Counted from the stretch's first letter, positions 1 to 9,212 are shown. The stretch is DNA of 64,000 nucleotides from SIG672 sp045580325 (GCA_045580325.1 JAZNNR010000012.1:1-64000); one strand, 5' to 3'. Notes: generated from the letters alone by a model not told the origin. Program-made: numbers and translations.

Positions 1-45
1 TTTTTGAAAAAAGTTTCTAAGAACTTCAAAAACTTTTCTAAAACG
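1..45 (-). repeat. Dispersed terminator-like repeat, copy a (cut by window edge)
   Basis: On the minus strand this reads AAAAGTTTTTGAAG followed by a self-complementary AAACTTTTTTCAAAAA stretch. The same order, a core AAAGTTTTTG and then a palindrome rich in A and T, recurs at 61-137, 6031-6106 and 31914-31966. It runs off the left edge. Confidence 0.5.
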
Positions 46-60
46 AACCAATCTCCTTTT

Positions 61-137
61 CAGTAAAGTTTTTGAGGGTGTCCAAACCGACAGCTTTGCT
101 GTCGCTTAAGGGAACTTTTTTCAAAAAGTTTTCTTTG
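61..137 (+). repeat. Dispersed terminator-like repeat, copy b
   Basis: It reads CAGTAAAGTTTTTGAGGG, then a short hairpin CGACAGC-ttt-GCTGTCG (88-104), then TTAAGGGAACTTTTTTCAAAAAG-like palindromic sequence. It lies head to head with copy a and just beyond the 3' end of murA. The arm GGAACTTTTTTCAAAAAGTT matches the palindrome of copy d. Confidence 0.55.
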
Positions 138-138
138 G

Positions 139-164
139 CAAAAAATCCGGAGCAAGCTCCGGAT
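139..164 (-). terminator. Intrinsic terminator of murA
   Basis: Nine-base stem ATCCGGAGC / GCTCCGGAT with a two-base loop, followed on the minus strand by a run of T. It sits six bases past the murA stop codon. Confidence 0.8.
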
Positions 165-169
165 CTTTT

Positions 170-1456
170 TTAGTCATCAACGTTTACAAGAGAAATATCT
201 GCTCCGAGCGCAGAAAGCTTTTCAACTATATCTTCATATCCGCGATTGATATAGTTAATATTTTCTATTTCGGTCTTTCCCTGTGCCGCAAGTCCTGCTA
301 TAACCATAGCCGCGCCTGCTCGCAGGTCAAGCGCACTGACAGGAGCGCCGTAAAGCGGAGATCCTCCGCTGATAGTGGCAACACGTCCGTTGACTTCGAT
401 AGAAGCTCCCATATTTCTGAGCTGACCAACGTACTGGAATCTGTTATCAAACACGCCTTCTACGAGCTTACTTGTTCCCTTTGCAACGCACATAAGCACG
501 CAAAACTGAGGCTGCATATCGGTAGGAATACCCGGATACGGCAGAGTCTTGATATTTGTGGCAGTAAGTCCGTCGGGTACGCTGACCTCGACGCTATCGT
601 CATTTTCAACTATCTTTACGCCCATTTCGGCAAGCTTTGTCGAGGTTGCTTCAAGGTGCTTGGGAATTACGTTCTTTATGAGCACCTTTCCGCCTGTTGC
701 GGCAGCGGCAACCATATAAGTTCCCGCTTCGATCATATCAGGAACAACTGTATATGTACAGCCGTGAAGTTCGCTTTTGTCAACTCCGGTTATTTTTATC
801 GTAGGAGTACCTGCACCCATTACTCTTGCTCCGCAGGTATTAAGGAAGTTTGCAAGGTCAACTATATGGGGCTCTCTTGCGGCGTTTTCGATTATCGTAA
901 GTCCTTTTGCCGTAACCGACGCAAGCATTACGTTAATGGTCGCGCCTACCGAAACGTCATCAAAGAATACGTTCGCACCGACCACTCCGTCCTCGGTATG
1001 AGCTCTTACACATTTACCGCTCTCTGAGAAGGTTTCGGTAACCTTTGCTCCGAGCGTTTCAAAGCCCTTGATGTGTCTGTCTATCGGACGTCCGCCGAAG
1101 TCGCATCCGCCCGGATACTGAACGACAGCCTCGCCGAATCTTCCGAGCTCTGCTCCGAGAAGGTAATAGGACGCTCTCATCTTTCTTACAAGAGATGCGG
1201 GCGGCTCAGCAACCTTGACGGCACTTGCATCAATTCTTGCGGTATGTCTGTCTATTCTCTCGACCTTTGCTCCAAGACTTTCTATTATTTCAAGAGAAAG
1301 ATCAATATCCTTGACGGCAGGCAGGTTTTCAAGCACGCAAATACCGTCTGCTACAAGTATTGAAGCAAATATTATCGGAAGTGCTCCGTTTTTCATTCCG
1401 CCGATCTCAATTTCGCCGTTAAGCGGCTTTGCGCCGTTTATAACTATCTTTTCCAT
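170..1456 (-). CDS. murA: UDP-N-acetylglucosamine 1-carboxyvinyltransferase
   Basis: First committed enzyme of peptidoglycan precursor synthesis: it transfers enolpyruvate from PEP to UDP-GlcNAc in the cytoplasm. The 428-residue product has the family length. The N-terminal KNGALPI stretch and the loop GGCDFGGRPID are visible, and that loop carries the catalytic cysteine (about residue 118), equivalent to Cys115 of E. coli MurA. I chose the ATG at 1456, preceded by AAAGGAATG; an upstream in-frame TTG at 1510 would add 18 residues unlike the family. It is probably the last gene of an ilvE-rluA-DUF3810-murA run, 81 bases after the DUF3810 stop, though a TATAAT-like element lies in that gap and could give murA its own promoter. 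Two MurA paralogues are common in Bacillota, and I cannot tell which this is. Confidence 0.95.
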   Translation of the reverse strand: MEKIVINGAKPLNGEIEIGGMKNGALPIIFASILVADGICVLENLPAVKDIDLSLEIIESLGAKVERIDRHTARIDASAVKVAEPPASLVRKMRASYYLLGAELGRFGEAVVQYPGGCDFGGRPIDRHIKGFETLGAKVTETFSESGKCVRAHTEDGVVGANVFFDDVSVGATINVMLASVTAKGLTIIENAAREPHIVDLANFLNTCGARVMGAGTPTIKITGVDKSELHGCTYTVVPDMIEAGTYMVAAAATGGKVLIKNVIPKHLEATSTKLAEMGVKIVENDDSVEVSVPDGLTATNIKTLPYPGIPTDMQPQFCVLMCVAKGTSKLVEGVFDNRFQYVGQLRNMGASIEVNGRVATISGGSPLYGAPVSALDLRAGAAMVIAGLAAQGKTEIENINYINRGYEDIVEKLSALGADISLVNVDD

Positions 1457-1537
1457 TGTATAATCATTCCTTTTGGCAGTCATTAAATCAATATTATAAT
1501 ATGCCGACAATCTTTTTTATGATATTTCGGCTTATTT

Positions 1538-2692
1538 TCAGTAATCAAGATATGCGATAGCAAGACCTACGACGAAAGAATAACTCATCGTTCCTGCCGA
1601 TTGTCCCTGCGATTGCAGGTAGGTGTCGTTTACAGCCTGACTGACGTCTGCAACTACGTTTTCACGGTATTTGTCGAAAAAGGCGTTATACGCGCGAAAT
1701 TCAAGGTGTATATCGCTGCCGAGCGTATAGGAAAACGCTCTGTATGCGCTTTTGTCAGCTTTGCGCAGTGCAGACTGAACGTATTCAAGTAAATTAGTAT
1801 ATGCGCTGTATCTGATATAGTTGTCATCACTTTCCATACATATCAGATATGCGACAAAATTAGCCTCTTCCTCTCGGGCTATCCCGCGCTGATGGGACAT
1901 CTCGTGTGCCGCTGTAAAGGGCAGCGTATAGTCGGGAAAACTGGTATTGATATTTGCTTCTCCCGTGTAGTAGCTATATACTCCCGAGATATGAGTATAG
2001 GTCATATAAGGACTCAGTACCACGTCCTTGAAATTCGATCTGAGCGGTGATATGAATTTATATTTTTTTGCCGCCTTTATGCAGGCATCGTTGAGAAGCC
2101 TATTAAGCTCGTCGCGCGAATAAGGCATAATTGAGCCTGTATGCTCGTTAAATGTTATATTTTCAGCACACGCCTTTGCGTTATCGCGAAGATACTCGCA
2201 AAGTGCGAGAAGATCGGAGGAGTCCTCGTACTGCGGCTTCTCCACGTCAAGCTTTTCGTAAAGCGTTGTTCCCTGATAGGACGTGCCGAGTGTAAACACG
2301 AAAAGCGAATAAAAGGTTGCAATAACAGAAAAAACGGCGCATATATAACGTGAGTAGGCGTATTTTTCGTTCGATTTTATAACTTTTACAGCCTTTACCG
2401 CCAAAAAAACAAGTATGAACGGAAGAAGAATGAGTATCATTTCCGCCAGCGAAAAGGGTATCCAGCCTGTTAGCTTTGCAAGCACAAACCTCACTCCCGA
2501 TGCCACGTATCTCGTGATAAAATCGGCAAATTGGGGCGAGCTTACCGATATAATATGCACCAAAAGAGAAACTATTCCAATGGCGAAAAAAGCAAAGCAT
2601 ACTATCGGACAGTAATTAAACAGCTCTTTCAAGCTGAATCTCTTACCGTCTGCTCTTTTTTCGGAATTTTCATTTATCTTTTCTTCGGACAT
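1538..2692 (-). CDS. DUF3810-type membrane zinc metallopeptidase
   Basis: This 384-residue protein has about three hydrophobic segments in its first 150 residues and a soluble domain after them. That domain contains HEMSHQRG, an HExxH zinc-peptidase signature, followed by the acidic stretch EEEANF that would supply the third ligand. This pattern is that of the DUF3810 family; the substrate is unknown. The start ATG has AAAGGAA ten bases upstream. It lies 28 bases after the pseudouridine synthase gene and upstream of murA, so it is probably cotranscribed with them. A role in envelope protein turnover is only an inference from membrane location and neighbours. Confidence 0.8.
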   Translation of the reverse strand: MSEEKINENSEKRADGKRFSLKELFNYCPIVCFAFFAIGIVSLLVHIISVSSPQFADFITRYVASGVRFVLAKLTGWIPFSLAEMILILLPFILVFLAVKAVKVIKSNEKYAYSRYICAVFSVIATFYSLFVFTLGTSYQGTTLYEKLDVEKPQYEDSSDLLALCEYLRDNAKACAENITFNEHTGSIMPYSRDELNRLLNDACIKAAKKYKFISPLRSNFKDVVLSPYMTYTHISGVYSYYTGEANINTSFPDYTLPFTAAHEMSHQRGIAREEEANFVAYLICMESDDNYIRYSAYTNLLEYVQSALRKADKSAYRAFSYTLGSDIHLEFRAYNAFFDKYRENVVADVSQAVNDTYLQSQGQSAGTMSYSFVVGLAIAYLDY

Positions 2693-2720
2693 CGAAATAT
2701 TCCTTTCGTATTATATCATA

Positions 2721-3623
2721 TCACAGCTTCGTGCAGTCTATGCCGTCCTCGCGCATAAGTAAGAGCATATCCTCAGGCACAGGCGCACGAAAAGTCATTT
2801 TTTCTTTTGTATAAGGGTGAGTAAAGGTCAGCTCAAAAGCGTGAAGCGCCTGTCTTGAGATACTCTCGTTTGCAACTCCGTACATAGTATCACCCGTTAT
2901 CGGATACCCGATATGCGAAAAATGCACGCGGAGCTGATGCGTTCTGCCCGTTTTCGGCTCTGCGATAACGGCGCTGCACCTTTTTCCCGTCGCAAAAAGG
3001 CGGTAATGCGTTTCGGCAATATCTCCGACAGAGTCAGAGGACACCTCGCGCATCATCGTGCTTCCCTCTTTGCGTTTTATATGATTTCTTATTATTTTCT
3101 CCGAACTATCGGCATCTATAACTCCGTCAAGCAGGGCAAAGTATTTTTTCTCCATTTCTTTACCCTTCATCTGCTCGCAGAGGATATACGCACTGCGTCT
3201 GCTGTTTGCGACAAGGCAGACTCCGCTCGTATCTCTGTCAAGGCGGTTGACAGCGCGCATAACGAAATCCTTATCCCTGTATCTATATGCAAGAGCGTTT
3301 GCCAGAGTATCCTCGTAGTGCCCGTGCGAAAGTATAGTCGGCATTCCCGCAGGCTTATTTACCACGGTTATAGCATCGTCCTCATAAAGAATATCTATCG
3401 GGATATTAACGGGAACGATCTCCGCGCCCTCATTTTCAAAGGTAAGTTCCAAAACATCACCATCGGAGAGAAGAGCTCTTACCGTAACCTTTTTTCCGTT
3501 AAGAACTATTCCCTTCTCGTGATTTTTAAGTGAAGAAATGCATCTGCGCGAAAGCTCAAGCTTATAGGTGAGCAGATCGCGCACGGTCATACCGTCAAAT
3601 TCCTTGCCGATATCAAGCTTCAT
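2721..3623 (-). CDS. RluA-family RNA pseudouridine synthase
   Basis: It isomerises uridine to pseudouridine in rRNA or tRNA. The first 60-70 residues look like an S4 RNA-binding domain (DLLTYKLELSRRCISSL, then VLNGKKV). The catalytic domain follows with VNRLDRDTSG, the RluA motif II containing the nucleophilic aspartate, and later GRTHQLRVHFSHIGYPI. Length (300) is typical of the RluC/RluD type. The start lies 11 bases after the ilvE stop and has no clear Shine-Dalgarno site, so translation may be coupled to ilvE. Target uridines cannot be assigned from sequence. Confidence 0.9.
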   Translation of the reverse strand: MKLDIGKEFDGMTVRDLLTYKLELSRRCISSLKNHEKGIVLNGKKVTVRALLSDGDVLELTFENEGAEIVPVNIPIDILYEDDAITVVNKPAGMPTILSHGHYEDTLANALAYRYRDKDFVMRAVNRLDRDTSGVCLVANSRRSAYILCEQMKGKEMEKKYFALLDGVIDADSSEKIIRNHIKRKEGSTMMREVSSDSVGDIAETHYRLFATGKRCSAVIAEPKTGRTHQLRVHFSHIGYPITGDTMYGVANESISRQALHAFELTFTHPYTKEKMTFRAPVPEDMLLLMREDGIDCTKL

Positions 3624-3634
3624 AATTTAGTTTA

Positions 3635-4705
3635 TCAGTCAACAAGAACTGTCCAGCCCATTGTGTCTTCAACAGTACCCCACTGAATACCTGTGAGGTT
3701 GTTATAAAGACGCTGAGAGATAGGTCCTATCTTGCCCTCGTTGATTATCATTACCTTACCCGCCTCGTTAAGCTCGCCGATAGGAGAGATAACTGCGGCA
3801 GTACCCGTACCGAAAGCCTCGTCGAGTTTGCCGTTGTCGGCAGCCTCGCGGATCTCGTCGATAGAGAGGAGTCTTTCGCTTACCTTGTATCCCCAGCTTC
3901 TGAGAAGCTGTATTGCCGAATCACGTGTAACGCCGGGAAGAATATTTCCGTTTTCAAGTGTAGGAGTAACGATCTCGCCGTCGATAACGAAGAAGACGTT
4001 CATCGCGCCGACCTCGTCAACGTACTTATGGTGAATACCGTCAAGCCAGAGAACCTGTGCGTATCCGAGCTTTTCGGCAACCTCCTGTCCCTTAAGGGAA
4101 GCCGCGTAGTTACCGCCGACCTTTGCAAAGCCTGTACCGCCCTTTACAGCGCGAACGTATTCGGGCTCAACGTAGATCTTAACGGGGTTGATTCCTGTTG
4201 CGTAGTACGCGCCAACGGGAGAAAGAATGATGCAGAAGAGATAGCTGTGCGAGGGGTGAACGCCGAGCATAGGATCCGTTGCGATAATAAACGGTCTTAT
4301 GTAGAGCGACTTACCCTCTTCCTCAGGGATCCAGTCCTCGTCTGTCTTAACGACAGCCTTGATAGCCTGAAGCACGTCATCGGGATCGATCTCGGGAATG
4401 CACATACGTCTGTTGGTATTGTTAAGTCTTTCTATATTCTTCTGAGGTCTGAAAAGCTGAACCCTTCCGTCAGCGGTCTTATAAGCCTTAAGGCCCTCGA
4501 ACATTTCCTGCGCGTAGTGGAAAACTGCAGTCGCGGGAGAAAGCGAAAGATTTTGGAAAGGAACTACGCGGGCATCGTGCCAGCCCTCACCCTCGGTGTA
4601 ATTCATCATAAACATATGATCTGTGAAATACTTACCGAAGCCGAGATTTGCATAGTCGGGTTTAACCTTTTTCTGCGTTGTGTATTCATATCTTATGTTA
4701 AGCAT
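3635..4705 (-). CDS. ilvE: Branched-chain amino acid aminotransferase
   Basis: PLP enzyme of fold type IV that interconverts leucine, isoleucine and valine with their 2-oxo acids. The protein is 356 residues from the ATG at 4705, which has AGGAGG five bases upstream; the longer frame would add 11 unconvincing residues. The PLP lysine is in GFAKVGGNYAASL (about residue 195), and FGTGTAAVISPIG near the C-terminus binds the cofactor phosphate in this family. The length and the KVGGNY context fit the longer eukaryote-like/Bacillus type of BCAT rather than the 310-residue E. coli type. It is the first gene of a minus-strand run with a well-placed promoter. Confidence 0.93.
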   Translation of the reverse strand: MLNIRYEYTTQKKVKPDYANLGFGKYFTDHMFMMNYTEGEGWHDARVVPFQNLSLSPATAVFHYAQEMFEGLKAYKTADGRVQLFRPQKNIERLNNTNRRMCIPEIDPDDVLQAIKAVVKTDEDWIPEEEGKSLYIRPFIIATDPMLGVHPSHSYLFCIILSPVGAYYATGINPVKIYVEPEYVRAVKGGTGFAKVGGNYAASLKGQEVAEKLGYAQVLWLDGIHHKYVDEVGAMNVFFVIDGEIVTPTLENGNILPGVTRDSAIQLLRSWGYKVSERLLSIDEIREAADNGKLDEAFGTGTAAVISPIGELNEAGKVMIINEGKIGPISQRLYNNLTGIQWGTVEDTMGWTVLVD

Positions 4706-4765
4706 AAAAACCTCCTGTGTTTGCTCATATGCGGGCAAACTCTTTATTTATACAAAATTATAATT

Positions 4766-4794
4766 ATTATATCACGTTTATTTTATAATTACAA
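4766..4794 (-). promoter_or_regulatory. Sigma-A promoter for ilvE run
   Basis: On the minus strand: TTGTAA, 17 bases, TATAAT, with TG one base before the -10 (extended -10). It lies about 60 bases upstream of the ilvE start. Confidence 0.65.
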
Positions 4795-4929
4795 GAGTTT
4801 TTTAATAATTTTATACTTTTTGCTGTAAAAATCGGCTCGCAAATTCGTGTATCATTTGATTTTTGCGGGAATATTTTTCACACATTTTGCCAATACTTAT
4901 TTCAGTACAAAAAGAAAGGAATATTTGTA

Positions 4930-6024
4930 ATGAAAAAATCCCGTTTGTTTAAAATTTTCACCCCTATTATCGCCATCACTCTTATTTTCACATCGCTGTT
5001 TGCACTTGGCGCCGTACACGCAAAGGAAAGTCTTTCTCCCGCTATTGACACCCTCGCCCAAAATACTGTTTTTACAAAGAACGGTATGCGCGGAAGCAGC
5101 GTCGGCTTCACCGTAGATGAATTTGAAGATTGTATCGGCAGTTCCCGTCTTTCGAGCATAACTATTCTCGTTCTTCCCGATTCTTCCCAGGGAAAGCTTA
5201 TGCTCGGAAAAGTACCCGTGCTTGCAAATCAGATAATCCCTCGAAACAAGCTTTCAAAGCTCTCGTTTATTCCCAAAAACTCCTCTGTAAACGAAGCATC
5301 CTTCGTTTTCGGATGCATTTCCTCGGGCTACCCGAGAGTGATAAGCTGCTCTGTAAAATTTACCGACACTCTGAACTTCGCTCCAAGTGCTTCGCCTATC
5401 GAAATATCGGCATACGCAGGTGTTGACCGCATAGATTTTCTACCCGCAAAAGACCCCGACGGCGACAAAATGAGCTTTTCTATTGTTTCCCGTCCGTCAA
5501 ATGGAAAGCTCACGCTTATTGATGCAAGCAGCGGTAAATTCATCTATTCACCCGAGAAAAATTCTGTCGGCGAGGACTCTTTTTCTTACGTTGTGAGCGA
5601 CTGCTACGGCAACACGTCCGAGGTTATAACAGTTTCACTCGACGTAAAAAAAGCTCCCAAGCTGAACTACGTTGACCTTGACAGCGATTTTGAGTACAAC
5701 GCTCTTTTACTCGCCGACAAGGGAATATACGTCGGCAGAACTATCGGAAAATACAGCTATTTTGAGCCCGACGAAAAGCTTTCCTACGACGAATTTGCAA
5801 TAATGGTAATGGCAGCCGCAGGACTTAAGCTCCCCGAAAACGAAGACGACGTCATCTCTGTGTTTGGAGAAATATCGGACAGTGAAGGCAAAATTTTGAC
5901 CTGTGCAAAAGCGCTTGAAATGGCGTCTTATATCTGCAAGGAAACGCTTGCGGTGTCGGGAATTTCAGACGGTGAGCTTACACGCATCGACGCGGCGAAG
6001 ATTTTGATTGAGATATTGAGATGA
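4930..6024 (+). CDS. Secreted protein with cadherin-like domain and degenerate SLH repeats
   Basis: The 364-residue product starts with a signal peptide (MKKSR, hydrophobic core, AVHA-KE cleavage region). Residues about 150-240 contain DPDGDKMSFSIVSRPSNGKL and then GEDSFSYVVSD, the pattern of bacterial cadherin-like/Big_9 domains. The last 110 residues hold two weak SLH-like units: ADKGIYVG...YFEPDEKLSYDEFAIMV, and a second ending LTRIDAAKILIEIL. Real SLH units bind pyruvylated wall polymers; these are degenerate, so anchoring is an inference. The start has AAAGGAA upstream. It is divergent from ilvE and convergent with the next gene. Ligand and role are unknown. Confidence 0.75.
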   Translation: MKKSRLFKIFTPIIAITLIFTSLFALGAVHAKESLSPAIDTLAQNTVFTKNGMRGSSVGFTVDEFEDCIGSSRLSSITILVLPDSSQGKLMLGKVPVLANQIIPRNKLSKLSFIPKNSSVNEASFVFGCISSGYPRVISCSVKFTDTLNFAPSASPIEISAYAGVDRIDFLPAKDPDGDKMSFSIVSRPSNGKLTLIDASSGKFIYSPEKNSVGEDSFSYVVSDCYGNTSEVITVSLDVKKAPKLNYVDLDSDFEYNALLLADKGIYVGRTIGKYSYFEPDEKLSYDEFAIMVMAAAGLKLPENEDDVISVFGEISDSEGKILTCAKALEMASYICKETLAVSGISDGELTRIDAAKILIEILR

Positions 6025-6030
6025 TCTTAG

Positions 6031-6106
6031 CAGGGCTCTGCCCTACCACCTGCCAAGAACCTTTTTGTAAAAAGGTTCTTGGAACTCCAAAAACTTTACT
6101 AAAAAA
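6031..6106 (-). repeat. Dispersed terminator-like repeat, copy c
   Basis: On the minus strand it reads AGTAAAGTTTTTGGAG and then a perfect 14-base palindrome, CCAAGAACCTTTTT / AAAAAGGTTCTTGG (6053-6082), followed by a small AGGGC/GCCCT hairpin. It lies between two convergent genes. Confidence 0.6.
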
Positions 6107-6108
6107 GA

Positions 6109-6140
6109 AAACTCTTGGACGGTTATTTCCAAGAGTTTTT
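6109..6140. terminator. Bidirectional intrinsic terminator
   Basis: Eleven-base stem AAACTCTTGGA / TCCAAGAGTTT with an 8-base loop. T runs follow on both strands. It serves the convergent genes ending at 6024 and 6152. Confidence 0.8.
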
Positions 6141-6151
6141 TGTTATTATAT

Positions 6152-6934
6152 TCACTCTACAAATTCAAAGTACGCAACGAAGATCGCAGGCTCACTTATA
6201 AGAGTATATTCCTCATCATAAACAGAATAATTTCCCGCACCTTCGCCATAAATCTTTATAACGTCGCCTACTATAAAGTTCTGGTTACTGTCCTGAATGC
6301 AGTCCCTTATTATGAAATGAAGCTCCTTACCTTCGATGTCTGTGCAGATATAATGCGTTGTGTACTTATCTTCTTCATAAGCGTCGCCATCGGTAAATTT
6401 TTTCTCGATTTTCAGAGTCATCGAAATGAATTTTCCTTCATAACCGTTAGCCATACGGTAAAATTCTTCCGCACCGACACTCTCGCACGCTGCAACATAT
6501 TCTTCCCTGCTTTTCGAGGTATCGACAGGCGGCTCTTCAAATGCGGTCATAAAGAACTCGGACAGTGCAAACATTATAAGTGGGAGAAGGGCAATAATAA
6601 CCGTAACAACTATAAAGGTTATTTTCAGCGAGCGCTTATGCGGACTTGTTGCAAGAAGAATTATTCCCACAATCGGCATAGCGAACATCATAAGAACGAT
6701 GAACCACCAGCTGTGATACCATTCAATAAACGTTACTCTGTCTGAGGAGTATCCATTTCTTCTTTTTTCGGGTTTGACAGGCTTACGATTTCCTGCGCGC
6801 ATTTCTTCGGGACAGATCTTCCCGCACAGAGGACAGTAATCCTGCGCGAAAAAGCAGCCGCAATCGGGGCATTTATTAAGATCGGGTCTGTCGTTATTAT
6901 TATCAGCGTCAAAGGCTCCAAGCATTCTTCCCAT
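6152..6934 (-). CDS. Zinc-ribbon membrane protein with OB-like C-terminal domain
   Basis: 260 residues. An N-terminal zinc ribbon is given by CPDC and CPLC about 10 residues apart. Two hydrophobic segments follow at about residues 75-125 (WWFIVLMMFAMPIVGIILLA and FIVVTVIIALLPLIMFAL). The last 130 residues resemble the tRNA_anti-like OB domain seen in many small membrane proteins (EGKFISMTLKIEKKF, later FIVGDVIKIYGEG). AAGGAGAT precedes the ATG. Function is unknown. The topology suggests a cytoplasmic zinc ribbon and an extracytoplasmic OB domain, but this is inference. Confidence 0.65.
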   Translation of the reverse strand: MGRMLGAFDADNNNDRPDLNKCPDCGCFFAQDYCPLCGKICPEEMRAGNRKPVKPEKRRNGYSSDRVTFIEWYHSWWFIVLMMFAMPIVGIILLATSPHKRSLKITFIVVTVIIALLPLIMFALSEFFMTAFEEPPVDTSKSREEYVAACESVGAEEFYRMANGYEGKFISMTLKIEKKFTDGDAYEEDKYTTHYICTDIEGKELHFIIRDCIQDSNQNFIVGDVIKIYGEGAGNYSVYDEEYTLISEPAIFVAYFEFVE

Positions 6935-7091
6935 AGTGATCTCCTTATCGTAAATTTTTTAAAAGACAATATCTTTAAAGACAGTATATCATTTTAAATC
7001 AAAAAAGTCAAGAGGTGCCAAAACGTGTAAAAAAAGCAGATATATTAAAAAAATAATACCTTTTGCTATTTATTTTTTTAAAAATATGTGA

Positions 7092-7097
7092 TATAAT
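7092..7097 (+). promoter_or_regulatory. Extended -10 promoter element for uvrB
   Basis: TGATATAAT, an extended -10, lies about 85 bases upstream of uvrB. The -35 (TTTATT) is poor. No LexA-type inverted repeat was recognised around it. Confidence 0.45.
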
Positions 7098-7182
7098 AAT
7101 ATAGTTTGACAGATTTAAGCTTTTTGAGACTTTATTTGCCTCGAAATAAATGCAAAATAAGTATAAGAAAGGACGTTTTGAT

Positions 7183-9150
7183 ATGGATAAATTCAAGCTT
7201 GTTTCGCCGTTCAAGCCGACAGGAGATCAGCCCGAGGCTATCGAGCTTCTCAGCGCGGGTGTGAATGCGGGAATGAAAAAGCAGACCCTTCTCGGCGTTA
7301 CCGGATCGGGCAAGACCTTCACTATGGCGAATATTATCGCAAACGTAAATAAGCCTACTCTTATACTTTCGCACAACAAAACTCTTGCCGCGCAGCTCTG
7401 CTCCGAATTTCGCGAGTTTTTCCCCGAGAATGCGGTAGAATTTTTTGTTTCCTACTATGACTACTATCAGCCCGAGGCCTATATTCCGGGCAAGGACATA
7501 TACATCGAAAAGGACAGCTCGGTAAACGACGAGATAGACCGTCTGCGCCACAGCGCAACGACCTCACTTTTTGAACGCCGCGACGTCATAATAATCGCGA
7601 GCGTTTCGTGCATATACTCGCTCGGCGATCCGAGAGAATATCTCTCGCAGATGATCTCTCTGCGCCAGGGAGCAGAGATGTCGCGCGAGGAGCTTATAGG
7701 ACGTCTTATCTCGATGAACTACGAGAGAAACGACATCGGACTTGAGCGTGATAAATTCAGAGTACGCGGAGATACCGTCGAGGTGCTTCCTGCGGCAAAC
7801 GACAAAAAAGCGGTACGCGTCGAGTTTTTCGGTGATGAAATAGACCGTATCAGCGAGATAAACACACTTACGGGTGAGCTTATCCGCACGCTCGGATATA
7901 CGACAATTTATCCTGCAACGCACTACGCTGTTTCGGACGAAACGCGCGAAAAGGCTCTGAAACAGATCGAGATCGAAATGGAAGAGCGAGTCGAATTTTT
8001 CCGCTCTCAGAACAAGCTTATCGAGGCGCAGCGAATAGAAGAGCGCACGAGATACGATCTTGAAATGCTCCGCGAGGTCGGGTTCTGCTCGGGAATAGAA
8101 AACTACTCTCGTATTTTCGCAGGACGCGAGCCCGGCTCAACTCCCTATACCCTGCTCGACTATTTCCCGAAGGATTTTCTTCTTTTCATAGACGAATCGC
8201 ACGTTTCGATCCCTCAGATACACGGAATGAGTGGCGGCGACAGGGCAAGAAAGACGAATCTTGTCGAATACGGCTTCCGTCTGCCGTCGGCTTACGACAA
8301 CAGACCGCTGAAATTCGATGAATTTGCCGAAAAGGTAAATCAGGTGATCTACGTATCGGCTACTCCGAGTGAATACGAAAGGGGTCAGTCCGAGCAGATA
8401 GTAGAGCAGCTCGTAAGACCGACAGGACTTCTCGATCCCGTAGTTGAGGTGCGCCCCGCCGAAGGTCAGATAGACGACCTTATGGGTGAGATACGCATAC
8501 GAGCCGAAAAGGGTGAGCGCGTTCTCGTAACTACCCTCACAAAGAAGATGGCAGAGGACCTTACCGAATATTTCACGATGAATCTTATCAAGGTAAAATA
8601 CATTCACCACAACATCGACACGGTCGAACGTACAGAGATCATACGCGACCTGCGACTCGGTGTTTTCGACGTGCTCGTTGGTGTAAACCTGCTACGCGAG
8701 GGTCTTGACATTCCCGAGGTATCGCTTGTTGCGATACTCGATGCCGACAAGGAAGGCTTCCTGCGCGGTGAAACCTCTTTGATACAGACTATCGGACGCG
8801 CCGCGCGAAATGCCGACGGCAAAGTCATAATGTATGCCGACAAGATAACACGCTCGATGCGTGTTGCCATAGACGAAACAAGGCGCCGCCGCGAAAAGCA
8901 GGACGCTTACAACAAGGCAAACGGCATTATTCCGAAAACCATCAAAAAGGACGTACGCGAGCTTATCGACTTCGGCGATTCGCGCACGCAGTCGAAAAGA
9001 GGCGCAGACACGAAAAAATCAAGGCGGGACAGAGGAGAAAAGCTGTCTGTCGCCGAGCTTGAAAGGCTTATGCGCGAGGCTGCTTCAAAGCTCGACTTTG
9101 AAAGCGCGGCAGTATACCGCGACCGCATAAGAGCGCTCGAAAAAGAATAA
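7183..9150 (+). CDS. uvrB: Excinuclease ABC subunit B
   Basis: Damage-verification helicase of nucleotide excision repair; it is loaded by UvrA and recruits UvrC. From the ATG at 7183 (AAAGGA nine bases upstream) the protein has 655 residues, normal for UvrB. Visible are the Walker A GVTGSGKT (38-45), the beta-hairpin tyrosine region YYDYYQPEAYIP, the DESHVSIPQ DExH box, the helicase motif QTIGRAARN and a C-terminal UVR domain (ELERLMREAASKLDFESAAVYRDRI) that contacts UvrC. uvrA follows 62 bases downstream. A longer start at 7150 is possible but less likely. Confidence 0.97.
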   Translation: MDKFKLVSPFKPTGDQPEAIELLSAGVNAGMKKQTLLGVTGSGKTFTMANIIANVNKPTLILSHNKTLAAQLCSEFREFFPENAVEFFVSYYDYYQPEAYIPGKDIYIEKDSSVNDEIDRLRHSATTSLFERRDVIIIASVSCIYSLGDPREYLSQMISLRQGAEMSREELIGRLISMNYERNDIGLERDKFRVRGDTVEVLPAANDKKAVRVEFFGDEIDRISEINTLTGELIRTLGYTTIYPATHYAVSDETREKALKQIEIEMEERVEFFRSQNKLIEAQRIEERTRYDLEMLREVGFCSGIENYSRIFAGREPGSTPYTLLDYFPKDFLLFIDESHVSIPQIHGMSGGDRARKTNLVEYGFRLPSAYDNRPLKFDEFAEKVNQVIYVSATPSEYERGQSEQIVEQLVRPTGLLDPVVEVRPAEGQIDDLMGEIRIRAEKGERVLVTTLTKKMAEDLTEYFTMNLIKVKYIHHNIDTVERTEIIRDLRLGVFDVLVGVNLLREGLDIPEVSLVAILDADKEGFLRGETSLIQTIGRAARNADGKVIMYADKITRSMRVAIDETRRRREKQDAYNKANGIIPKTIKKDVRELIDFGDSRTQSKRGADTKKSRRDRGEKLSVAELERLMREAASKLDFESAAVYRDRIRALEKE

Positions 9151-9212
9151 AAACCATTAAAAATTCCGATATTACCGATATTATTTAGATATTATTAAAG
9201 GATATTACAAAA

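Noticed and set aside
7000..7182. LexA/SOS box in front of uvrBA
   Set aside because: No inverted repeat of the Bacillota form (CGAAC-N4-GTTCG) or similar was found around the -10.
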